Positions 26,601 to 38,116 of a DNA stretch of 64,000 nt are shown here, piece by piece. Positions within the stretch are counted from its first letter, which is position 1, and every line of letters starts with the position of its first letter. Under the pieces are notes generated by a model. It made no database searches and was not told the origin of the DNA. It saw nothing but the letters and a program-made list of their open reading frames with translations. The DNA is from Symbiodinium natans (Eukaryota; Sar; Dinophyceae; Suessiales; Symbiodiniaceae). The DNA lies in NCBI GenBank assembly GCA_905221605.1, contig CAJNDS010002520.1, forward strand, positions 113,501 to 177,500, written 5' to 3'. The translations under genes and the position numbers were made by a program.

Positions 26601-29600
26601 ACGGCTGCCTCGTCAAGGCCCGGGACATGTCGATTGCGCTTAGCTTTAGGCTTTAGGCTTTAGGGTTTGGGGTTTGGGGTTTAGGGTTTAGGGTTCAGGG
26701 TTCAGGGTTTAGGGATTAGGGTTTAGGGTTTAGGGTTCAGGGTTTAGGGTTTAGGGTTTAGGGTGGCTTTGCTTGGCATTTTCAGAGCTCTGCTTGTTTC
26801 TGGGTTGTTGCTTACGAGGGTAGGAAGGGCTTCGGCTTTACGGTGTATGGCGGATCCCTCTTGAAAATCTATGAGGAGCCCGTTTTGGGGTCCATGAACG
26901 GCCCCTTTTTGCGGTTCCGCTCTCTTAAGGGTGATCCTACTGTGTACGGGGGTCACAAACCGTGCAAACGCGTGGTTTCTTCTTCCTGGTCTACCGACCA
27001 TGTCAGCTCGACATGCTCCGCTACTTGTGTCTCCAGTATTGGGTACCACCGGTGTTTCACTTGTGTCCGACTTCTCAAACCCTAAACCCTAAACCCTAAA
27101 CCCTAATCCCTAAAGCCTGAACCCTGAACCCTAAACCCTAAACCCTAAACCCAATTCTGGGATTCTCACGGTGAACCCTTGTGCCCGGGTGCACCATCAC
27201 CCTAATAAACTCCATAAACCCTCTCAAGCGTCATGGTTCCTTAAATGTGCATGAAAGTCGAAATCATGCAGCCCGAACCGTAAAAACTAGGATAGACATA
27301 ATAGGTCTAAAGCTGAAAACCCTCTAGCCGATAGACAATGCAACTCTGAACCAGCACGATTTCCTCTGTCAGGATGCGGTAGTGTGGGAGAAGGCAAGGA
27401 TCGAGTTAAGCTTGGACTGCCACCGGGCTGTAGGGTCCAGGCTTCTCATAGTCATTTTGGGATTTCAAGTTGTGATTGCCTGCGTCAGTAGTTTTTGAAT
27501 TCAGGCCTCAGGGTTGTTAGCCGACCCGATTGGATTTCCGGCTTGGCCCGGTTACCCGGGTACCGTAAACTCGGCGCATCCCAGCGAGACGCATGCAGAT
27601 CCATAGCCGTGACCGAAAAGACCCTGTGAAATCATATACCCCTCAACCCCTTAAGATGCAAACCACATAAGCGGGGGTTGGAGCTGGGTGCGGTTCAGGG
27701 TTCTCCTGCGAGCCGATCTCAGCTTAGATCGCTGTCTCACCAAAGCTCGAAGCATAGATGCATGCACGCAGGGTTCAAGCAGGGTTTCTTCGAGGAGAAT
27801 CGTCAACCCCAAAACAACCGCAGAACTGCCTGACTGCCTGACTGCGCAAGAGGAAGAAAAACATGGTCGCCCTCCATCCTCTCGAAACCGCAAACCCTGC
27901 ACACAAAAAAACGGAAACAGGTGGGGAGGCTGACCCAGGCAGTGCTGGACAAGACTGGGACGCTGACCAAAGGCGAGCCTGAGGCGATTTTGAGGGAAAG
28001 GAGGGAGGCCTTCAGCTACAACCTCCAAACCAAACATGCCCGCAGCCCCACAGGCCCCCCCAAGTGTCAAATGTTCAGTTTCAATGCGGCTTTTCACGAA
28101 ACATTCCGAGGTCAGTCTTAGGGGCCTTTGTGGCTCACAGTGCTTGCGAGCTAGTTACCCGGGCCTTTTGACGCTTCAATTCCAGGGAACCTCCCAGTGT
28201 GAGATTGTTGTAACTGTTGTCTAGGGTTTCGAGTCGTAGGGTTTAGGGTTTAGGGTTTAGGGTTGAGGTCATCTGATGTCGGGAACGACATATTCGCCCT
28301 TTTCAGGTGGTCGCCGTGGCCCTGCTGCCAGGCCGGAGACTCTTCTGTCGCAGTCGGGGCTTCAGTCCCATGCTTGGCCCTGCTCATTATCTTAAGTTAT
28401 ACTTAAGATGTTCAGCTAACAGTCCTTTAGAATCCAACATGAAGGACTATGAGTATAAGGGGGAACATCCCATGTTAAGGGGCCTGCTAACCCCAAGATA
28501 CGGTCCTTAGAACACAATTTAGGGTCCTTAAAAGCTCTACTTATGACTAGGGGCGGGGAACCCCTTCTTCAATGCATCAGAATGGAACGCCTTGCAGGTT
28601 GCACCCCCCAGAGCCTCAACCACTGCGGGGGCCTACTGGCAGGTTCATGGGTGGTTACAAGTATAGGGTTTTAAGTACCCTCACTGAGGTTCTAGCCAGA
28701 GTTGCCCTACTTATATCCCTACTTATAGGTGTCCATGAACCTCCAAGTATAGGTTCCCTAAACCCTAAACCCTAAACCCTAAACCCTAAACCCTAAACCC
28801 TAAACCCTAAACCCTAAACCCTAAAACCATTCTGAATCAGGGGCTGCCTCTTTCCCATGGCCAAGCGCCGCCAAGGAGGCAAGTTGGGGAAAGATACTCT
28901 AGGGGTCGGACAAGAATTACTAATAGTATTCTCTTATAGAATATATTTTAAGAGATTATCTCATATAAAATGAAAAACCTTTTATTTCTGAAGAATTACT
29001 AATAGTATTCTCTTATAGCCTCTTTACATTTATACTGTAATAAACCCCCCCCCCCAAAAAAAAAAACGTATTCTAATTATTAATAGTAGTATTCTCGTAT
29101 GGTCCCTTTAGAATTTTACTGCATTATATAACCCCCCCAAAAAATATATTCCAGTTATTCAGGCCCCTATACTAGGCGATGGAGCTTCCTCATGGGAGCC
29201 CAGGGTGATGGCATTTCGGGTTTTTAGGGATTTTTAGGTTTTAGGGATTTTTAGGTTCTAGGTTTTTTGGGGTTTTAGGGCTGTTAGGGTTTTTAGGGTT
29301 TTAGGGTTCTAGGGTTCTAGGGTTCTAGGGTTTAATTATAAGGTTTATAGGGTTTATAGGGCTTATAGGGTTTATAGGGTTTGCAGGGTTCATAGGGTTT
29401 GTAGGGTTTAGGGTCCACAAGGGTTCAGGGGGCCCTTGCCTGCAATGCTGATGCAGGTGGCCACCTCCGCAGCAGCGGCGGCGAAGCAGACGGAGTGCCT
29501 CGGGGTGGAGGCAACGGCTCTCCCGGTCGAACCGGAACCAACGGCGGAACTTTGGGATGTTTTTCCCTTGTACTAAAAGTCCTGAATAGGGATTCCAAGA

Positions 29601-32600
29601 GGGAGTACTAAAATCTCTTTAAGGACTCTTCGTACAAGGGGGAACGTCCCAAAGTGAAGTAACTACGCCCCGTGCCTGCTTGACCTTGCAGATCCTGAAA
29701 TCCTCTGTTGATCCTTTCCTTCTTTCTTGCAGGTCGACAAGACAGAAACGATCGCGGTGGCTGGATGGCCCCTTGTCATGATGGCACAGTCCTTCTCAGA
29801 TCCCTAAACCCTAAACCGTATACCCAAATCCCCAGTCGATCCAGGCTCCTTCGGGCAGTTGAGTACAACAGTGAGCATCCACTTGCCAAGGCCTCGTGTT
29901 TTTTGTGCTTTGCGGTGGATTCAATGCTTTTGTGGTGAAGTTTTGGCGGCTTAGAAGTGGAAAGAGCGAGGTTATGTTTGTGAGGGCTGTGTCTAAGGGG
30001 CATGCACAGGGTAGCCTGGGTTTGATGCATGTGCACCCCCATCCCCCATCGCCCGAAAATCCAAGAAACCCAGAGACTAGCTCGAAAACGCCCAAACCTC
30101 TAAACCCCACGAGTCCTGCAACCCCTAAACATTAAAGTCGACTTGTTTCAACCACATGAATTGGGATGCTCCCCCTTCTAGTCACAGTCCTTAGTAGGGA
30201 CTGTAATAGGGGGGGTACTATACTCCCTCTTATAAGGACTCTTAGTATAAGGGGGAACATCCCAACCCATGAGCCCTAAACCCTAAACCCAAAACCCCCC
30301 GGAAAAATGTCAAATCTCTTTAACGAAGTAGCAGGCCCTGCTCCGATGGGCCCACGCTACCTCGTGCGGCCGGGCGGCCGACGCCAGCGCCGCTGCGCAC
30401 ACACCGGGGCAAGGCGGGAGGTTAAGGGGTAGGAGAGCTTCGCAGGATTAGCAGGGGCTCTGATAGGTTCGATGAAGCTTTGCACGGTTCGCTATGCGGA
30501 GTAGTTGTAGGGTCTAGGGTTTTGCTTCAAGAAAGGGCTCGTACGCTTAGCTAGTTTTTCGTTTGAGAGGTCAATGGGGGCTGTTCGGGAGAAGGTAGGT
30601 GCTCGAGCCGGTCATAGGCCTTTTATAGGGTTTGATAGCGTTTTATAGTGTTCTATGGGGGGTTTTATAGGGGTTTCTCGGTTTTTGTTTAGGGTTGTGC
30701 CGGGTTTTCTAGGGTTTGTATATAGGGATTAGGAAGTTTGGGCTTTTGCAGCAGATTTCGAGGGTTTTGAGACCCCTCTAGACTCTATTATAGACCCTAC
30801 GAAAACCCGAATCCTTGCTCCAGCTCTGAGCATCTGCAACACCTTCGTTTCGAAGAAATATCTCAACATAACCCCTTGGGCATACCTTTAAGAGAAGTTA
30901 AGGGGTGGTAGAATCCGTTGAAGATCCATCCGAAGATTGTCCTTATGCTGAAGTATTCTTAGATTTTTTGCTTGGAGCCAAGTCATGGAGCCTGCTACTG
31001 TACTGGGGTTTAGGGTTTAGGGTTTAGGGTTACTGTACTCCGCACCAGGTGTGAGCTGTCAGATCCAAGAGCTGGGCACCTCGGCTACAAGCTCGAGCGC
31101 TGAAAATGGAGCTGGTCCATGGGAGGAGTCGTTTCCGTTTGAGGGTTGTTGGGGCCCTTTTTGGGGTTTCGGAGTGCCTGGGATTGAATGGAGCTTTGGG
31201 CTGGGCCCATAGGGTGATGGCTTGCGTCATGGAGGCTGCATGGCACCTCAGGGTCTCAGGGTCTAGGGTCGAAGACCCTAAACCCTGAGCCCCATGACCC
31301 TGAACCCTGAGAGTTTCATGAAGATTCGGTCAATTCCGGCGTCCCTGAAGGGACGGTCCGCTGCCAAAGCCTTGCAGCGTGGCAGGACGCTGGGCTGCAA
31401 GGACTTTGTGAGTAAGGTCAAGCCTAATTCAACCTCAGGTCCAGTGTCCACAAAGACCCCAATATAGGGGTTTCCGAACATAGGGGTACCCCTTTTTGGG
31501 GTTCCTAGAATAAGGATGACAGTATTTGAGGGCCTCTTTTGGGAAATGCCCATGTCCTTCACCCTCTGTGCAACCCAAGACACAACAAAGGCTCAAGACG
31601 ACCAGCAGCGGCAGTGGGCGGAGAAGCAGCAAGAGGGCGGGTGCGCAGCATGTCTGCGCTATCAGGGACTCAAGGAGGGACCCTTACAAGGGATCTTAGG
31701 GGTTGGTGAGGGGGTGATTTGGGGGCGAGTTAGATATATAGGGACTATACTATACTAGGACTATATAAGGGAATTTAGTTTAAGGGTCCCTTCTAGGGGT
31801 CCCTCCTTATACCCCTTAAGCGCTACGTTCCTGGTAAGTCCGGTATCTACAACTTGGGTGCTGGTTGGAGGTCAGGAGTTTTGGCTTCAGAGGCTTACAG
31901 ATTATGTCCTTACCGTGTTGAAATTGCTTTTTCGTCAAACTGCATGGAGTCACAAAGTTTAGCTCCGGGACACACCAAAAACGACAACTGCCGCGGCTTC
32001 ATTGAAGTCTTTGCCTTCATTAATGGTTGCACAGATGTGGCGCGCACCGCAGGCTGAAAAATTAGGGTAATTACAACTTGGGGGGTCCTCTTTCTAAGCT
32101 TGCCGGGTGCCGGGGGCCTACTTTAGAATAGACCCCCCCCCTGCATGTGCTGTCTTGTCTTTAATTCAACTTTCATTGTTGTTCCTTCTATGACCAGGAT
32201 CCTTTGCCAAGAATTGGGGCTAGGGTTTATATGGTTTTGGTTGTGAGGCTTAGATCCCTATTACACTGAATACCCCCCACCCAACAAGAAGAGCAAGATC
32301 TTGCCAATCTTGCCATTATGTGAATGAACATTCCCCTAAACCCTAAAACCTAAACCCTCAATGGTCTCCCGGGGGAGCCCTTCGAACAACAGAAAAAGTA
32401 GAGAAACATTTGAAATTGTACATCGCCCGGAAATGTTATCCTGCGGTGCGGCTGGACTGCTTGGCGGGTGGCAAAAAAGCCCTCAACCTTAGTCCCTTTT
32501 GAGGTGGTGTATGTTTTATGGTGTTTTGTTTTGACGAAGGACAGCAAGATGAGGGCTGATTCTGGCCTTAAAGGGGGGGCCGTGTAGACCAAGACATGTA

Positions 32601-35600
32601 AAGGTTGGATGATGATGTATCTTTCTTCGGGTCCTTGTCCCATCTGTATAGCCCGCTTGGCTGAGAACAAACTTGAAAGGGGCATCTGTTTTCCCCACAG
32701 ATGGATATTGGTATGGATCGTGTGTTTTCCCTGCAGCGCGACTTTTGCAGTCAGCTAGGCAGGTGGCTGAATAAACCCTAAACCCTAAACCCTAAACCCT
32801 AAACCCTAAACCCTAAACCCTAAACCCTAAACCCTAAACCCTAAACCCTAAACCCTACCCTAAACCCACGCCAAGGTGGTTGTGGTCCTTGAAGTTGAGA
32901 GTTCTGCGGTGGCTCTCTTGGCCATTCGAGACGAAGTGCAGGTTCCATGCTGTGATACGATGCCCTGCAGGGTTTATGGTTTAGGGTTTTCGGGTTAGGG
33001 TTTAGGGTTTAGGGTTAGTATCTAGAGCAGGGTTTTGGGGAGGGGGGGGGGATTGTTTTATAAGGATATAGGGACCATAGGTTAGGGACTACTATTAGTA
33101 AGTATTCCGACCCCTATCCTAGGCTTAGGTCTTGAAGCTGAAGTTGTTCTTGAGACTGCGTTGGCCAAGCCCAACCAACCTCCCACACGACCCTGAGTTC
33201 ATCTGCTGCGCATGCCCGTGCTGGGAGTTGCGTCTGCAGGAGTCAGCAGCTGCTGTCGAAGCTTGGCATCAACAGCAGAGGGGGGTTTAGGGTTTAGGCT
33301 TTAGGCTTTAGGGTTTGGGGTTTAGGGTTTAGGGTTTAGGTTGAATAGAGACGTCGGAACGCCGAAATAGTTGTGGCACGAATGCGCGCGCTCGACGATT
33401 CGTCATCTTCAACATGGGGAAAGTTCGGGATCCTCCAACAACTCAAAGCAGGATTTTAGTCCAGAGGAATCGAGGGCTGGGTCATGCCAGGTAAATTTCA
33501 TGCAGCATCAATGGCCCAGGGTTTGAACCCTCAACTGGCCCTCAACCTATTCACTGCAACTGCAAGCCCTACCAGCCCCATCTCAGCCTTCTGACACCAA
33601 AACACCGCCTACGAAACCGTAAACCCTAAACCCTCCTAAACCCCAAACCCAACTCGCCCTGAACCCTAAACCTAAACCCTACATCCCCGAAGCCCAGGTA
33701 AGAGACCTCCACCAACGGGGTCTGAAGGTTTGGATGTGCACTGGGGATCAGCCTCGGACAGCGCACGCTGCGCCCTTGTTGCAGCGGACCTTGTGTGTGT
33801 GTGTGTGTGTGTTTTTGGTGAGTCGGTGTTTATGGTATAGGGTTTAGTGTTTAAGGCTTGTTAGGGTCGATAACGAGAGTCTAATCCTCTAAACCCCTAA
33901 ACCTTAAACGTTAAACCCTAAACGCTGAGCGTCATCCCTGTTCGATGTGTTTAGTTCTCTTCAGAGGGGAGGGAGGGGGAAGTCCAGCTGAGGACTTGCG
34001 GTCGAAAGAGAGAGTCGTGAGAGTCAGAGAGTTCAGGGAAGGCCTTTTTGGGGCGTTGAAGTTGCCTGAGCCAGAGCTTCAAAAGCTTAAATGTACAGGT
34101 CTGCTGTTCGTCGTTCATGCATCTTGCATCTTGGAAAAAGAGAGTTGTTTGCTTTTCGGTCCGGATGCGACAGTTTACGCTCTATCCCTGCGACTCGAAC
34201 GCAGCTCTCAGCCTTGAGCATGTTCCGGCAACCTCCTTGCTGGCCGTGTATGCGAAAGTTGAAATCCTAAACCCTGTTCGGCTTAACAGGAGCCCCACGG
34301 CGCGGTCGCTATACTGTTGGCAACAAAAAACTACTGCTTGCTTGAGAACCCCCCGCTCCCCCCCCCCCCCCCCCCCCCCAGAACAAAGATTCTTTATTCT
34401 TTTTAAGCGAAATACAGGGGATTCTTCTTCTCACGTTTTCTGTGGGGGTTCTTCTAAGCAAAGAATAAGAAATCCCTGCAGCCCCCTGAAGCCAGATCTC
34501 AGGTGGCCAGGAGTGTGGGCATCAGCCAGGACGTCGGATTGGGGGGAGCCTTGGAGCTGTGTGCATTAGCTTGTGTAAGCACGATCCCTCCGCCCTCTTA
34601 CATTAAACCCCACCAACCCGACATGAAGTGTACCAGGAAGTTATCACGACTGTTTAGGAAGGGCCGGGTCAAGATTCATTCGGGAGAAGATCGGCTTGGC
34701 ATCAACGCATGCCGACGAAGTTTTGACCGGATTGAAGCTGCGTCGGTTTCAATGTCAATGAGACCAAGGAGCTTACAGTCCAACAGTTTCAGGGAAGTCT
34801 GTAGGCCTTCCATGAAGCCGTTCTCCTTGCCCATCTACGCCACGGCTTCCCCATGTCCCCAAGTCATCTCTAGACCTAAACCCTAAACCCTAAACCCTAA
34901 ACCCTAAACCCTAAACCCTAAACCCTAAACCCTAAACCCTAAACCCTTGCCAGGACCGGGTGTTGGCCGGGTGCCTCCCCAACACGAAGTCCAAGCTTGT
35001 CCAGGATCTCTCCGAAACCGAGGAGGCGGCAACGGAGTATAGATTTGAGAAGCATCAGCTAGTCACCGTTGCATGTGTGCTGCTGGCATAGACATGTTCA
35101 TGCTTGTGTTTTCGGGGGTGCCCACACTTGATGGATAAAGTCGAGCAGTCCTGAGAAATCTCCTTGCGTCCTCACGCACCTGTGCAAGCTCAAAGCGTGC
35201 CATCACAAAGGTGCTGATGGTGGGTGACGGGCTCAACGACGCCGCTGCGCTTGCAGCTGCCTCCATAGGCCATTGGGATTTTGGTTCAGCATATTCTTTG
35301 ACTTCTTGGAGAGGTTCATTGGGTTCCCAGAACTGATGCGAACCGAAACCTGAACCCTAAACCCTAAACCCTAATTCCCCAGCCTGCCAAATCTGAAGGT
35401 GTGGCCATCGGTACCGGAGCCCAGGTTTCGGTAGAGTCCGCCCATGTCGTCCTCATGGGCTGCTTGGTGGCACTGGCTCGGGTGCGAGGTCAGAATCGGG
35501 GGGGGGGGGGGATTGGGGATTTTCACAGATCCTAAACCCTACTTGGAGGTTCGTGGGTACTTCTAACCCGAATTATAGGGCTACCTAGAACCTACTTAGG

Positions 35601-38085
35601 AGGTTTGAACTACAGTTTTTTGTTGGGGTTACAGATGCCCATGAACCTCAGCCGCCTTAGCCTATAGCCATGGGGTTCACTGTAGGAAAGGCCGGATGAA
35701 GGTTGACTTGCTGTTTCAAGGTTTCTAGCTAATCTGGGGCTGAAATCCAGTGACCCAGATCCCCTGCCTGAGAAAGTCCGCACGAGCACATTGATGTCTT
35801 GGCAAAGCTTCCACAACCACTGAACTCCGGCCAGTTAAACCAAGGTTCCAAGCTCTCTGACCTCCCCGTCTTCATGGACTTAGCAGCAGCCACGATGTGG
35901 CCTGGCATGTCCCAGCAGGTTGCCCTTCCCAGGTTGATCCTTTAGGAGGTGCCTTGTCCATTGGGGGGGTTTCCGAAAATAGCGGTGCCCTTTCTGGGGG
36001 AACGTTTTAAGGGGAGTCTATTCAATTTGGGGTGGAAAAAGGCGTATCCCTCTTTGGGGAAAATACCCATGTGGGGGACTGCTGGCACCAGAACAAAGTT
36101 AGGTACTCTAGTCTCGTGCACCGCTTCTTGCAGTTGAGGCTTTGAAGAGTGCTCGTACTATGTCTAGGACCCAGAGTAGGCCCCTATTCCCTTTGTTTTA
36201 GGGTTTGGGTTCCCTTGTAAGGCCCTGGTAAACCACAAAAGGGGACCCTCTTTATTCCTAGGTTGCTATTGCGTCTAGTTGTAGATTCGATAGACCGCTT
36301 CAGCTGTCAGATATCCCCAGCAACTCACAAGAGCAATCCTAAACTCCCAGATTCTTCAGGGTTTAGGGTTTGAAGTTTAGGGTTTAGGGGTCGAAACCCG
36401 TATGGCTTTCACTCACTCTCGCTTCCCACCCATTCCTGCCTTACACCGCCATCCCCGGCAAACAACAGCCACGAACCCGACACCTGCAAGAGAAGGTAAA
36501 CCCTCTTAGCCCCCTCCATGCAGGAAAGGCGAGGCCTTGATGTTTGTTTCAAAAAAGCGCTGGCCTTTGGTGGTTTCTCCCCTGAGCAAAAAAATACCAG
36601 GAACAGAACTGCAGGGAGGTGTTGGCTACTTCTTCTGCGTTGCTGCAGGGGCCTTTAGGGCTTAGTCCAGTGAGGCCGAGACCAGCAGAACTAGCAAGCT
36701 AGACAAACACAGCACAGCTCTCTGGATCCTTGTTGAAAGCTTCCCCCCCCCCCCCCCCCCCCCCCCGCAACAACAGCAGAAAGCCCCCATTGCTCCAAAA
36801 GCAAGGCGCACTATCTACCGCAACTTTGCCTGGGCGTTGGGCTTCAATCTCCTGGGCGTCCTGGCTGTGGTGAAATTGCAGCAACCCGAATGTCACGACT
36901 GTTGAGTTTACAACTGTACTCACAATGAGGGAGTTCAGGAATCACAACACTGAACCCTTAAAGCCGTGCACCATGAACACAGGCCTAAGTCCTGACACTT
37001 GAAACCCAAAACCTTGAAGCTACGAAGCCCTCAGGCCTGAAGCGAAGATATGACTGTTCCATTTCGCATTGTCGTCTCAGTCGTTCCGTGGGATGTGCTG
37101 TTAGTTTGTCCCCTGTGATAAGGGATACTTGGTTCAGAATCCTTTACTGAGAGGCTTTATTGGGTTTAGGGTTATAGGTTTCGAGGGTGTAGGGTTACAG
37201 TTGAAGGGTTTATTTAGGGGTTAAACGACTCATTGGGTGATTCCTGGGTTGCTTCCTGCGGCCCTTGCCACTGCATTGTTGCTTTCGGGTTTGGGTTTAG
37301 GGTTCAGGGTTCAGGGTTCAGGGTTCAGGGTTTAGGGTTTAGGGTTTAGGGGTTAGGGTTTAGGGCGACAGCAGGGGACCTGGGCGGCAAGCAGGAGACG
37401 TCAGAATGCTGGCTGCCGGCATTTTGTTTTAGGTCCCTGTCGTTCGTTCTTTCTTTGTTTTTCTTTCGTGTTTTTTTTCTCCCATTAACATTCATCCCCT
37501 CGTTACGAGTAGCAGGCACACAAAACTCATAGCTGTGAAGAAGTGAGGCAGGAAGTAAAGAGCACGCGGTGAATTGAATGAACTCATAACAAGTGCACGC
37601 TTAACTTTCATTCGCGCAGTTGTTTAGTATCTTGAGTCCTTGTTACTTATAAAGTTCGCTGCAGAAGTTGGGTGGCGGCTGTTCCCTAGAGATCTTAACC
37701 CTAAGCCCCAAACCCTTATAACACTCGAAACCACAACCCTAAACCCTAAACCCCCTAAACCCCACAAGCCCCTCAAGCCCCCTAAACCCCCTAAACCCTA
37801 AACCCAAACCTCTAAACACTAAACCCTGAAAAAGAACCCTAAACCCCCTAAGCCCCTTAAACCCCCTAAAGCCCTTAACCCCCTAAATCCCCTAAACCTT
37901 CAATCTACCTAACTCCCTTAAACCCAAAATCCCCTAAGCCCCCCCTAAATCCCCTAAACCCCCTAAACCCGTGCAGTCGCGCTCAGTTGCTCAGACTCAG
38001 AGATAGCGCCGAGCCCTAAACCCCGCCCCCCCCCCCCCCCCTTCCACCCCCCCCTCCCCCCGCCCCCCTCCCCCCCCCGCCCCCT

Positions 38086-38116
<31 letters not shown>

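Noticed and set aside
33121-33172. Frame reading LEAEVVLETALAK as the ATPase's LKPEA segment
   Set aside because: Attractive by sequence, but its phase does not fit between 32935 and 33698.
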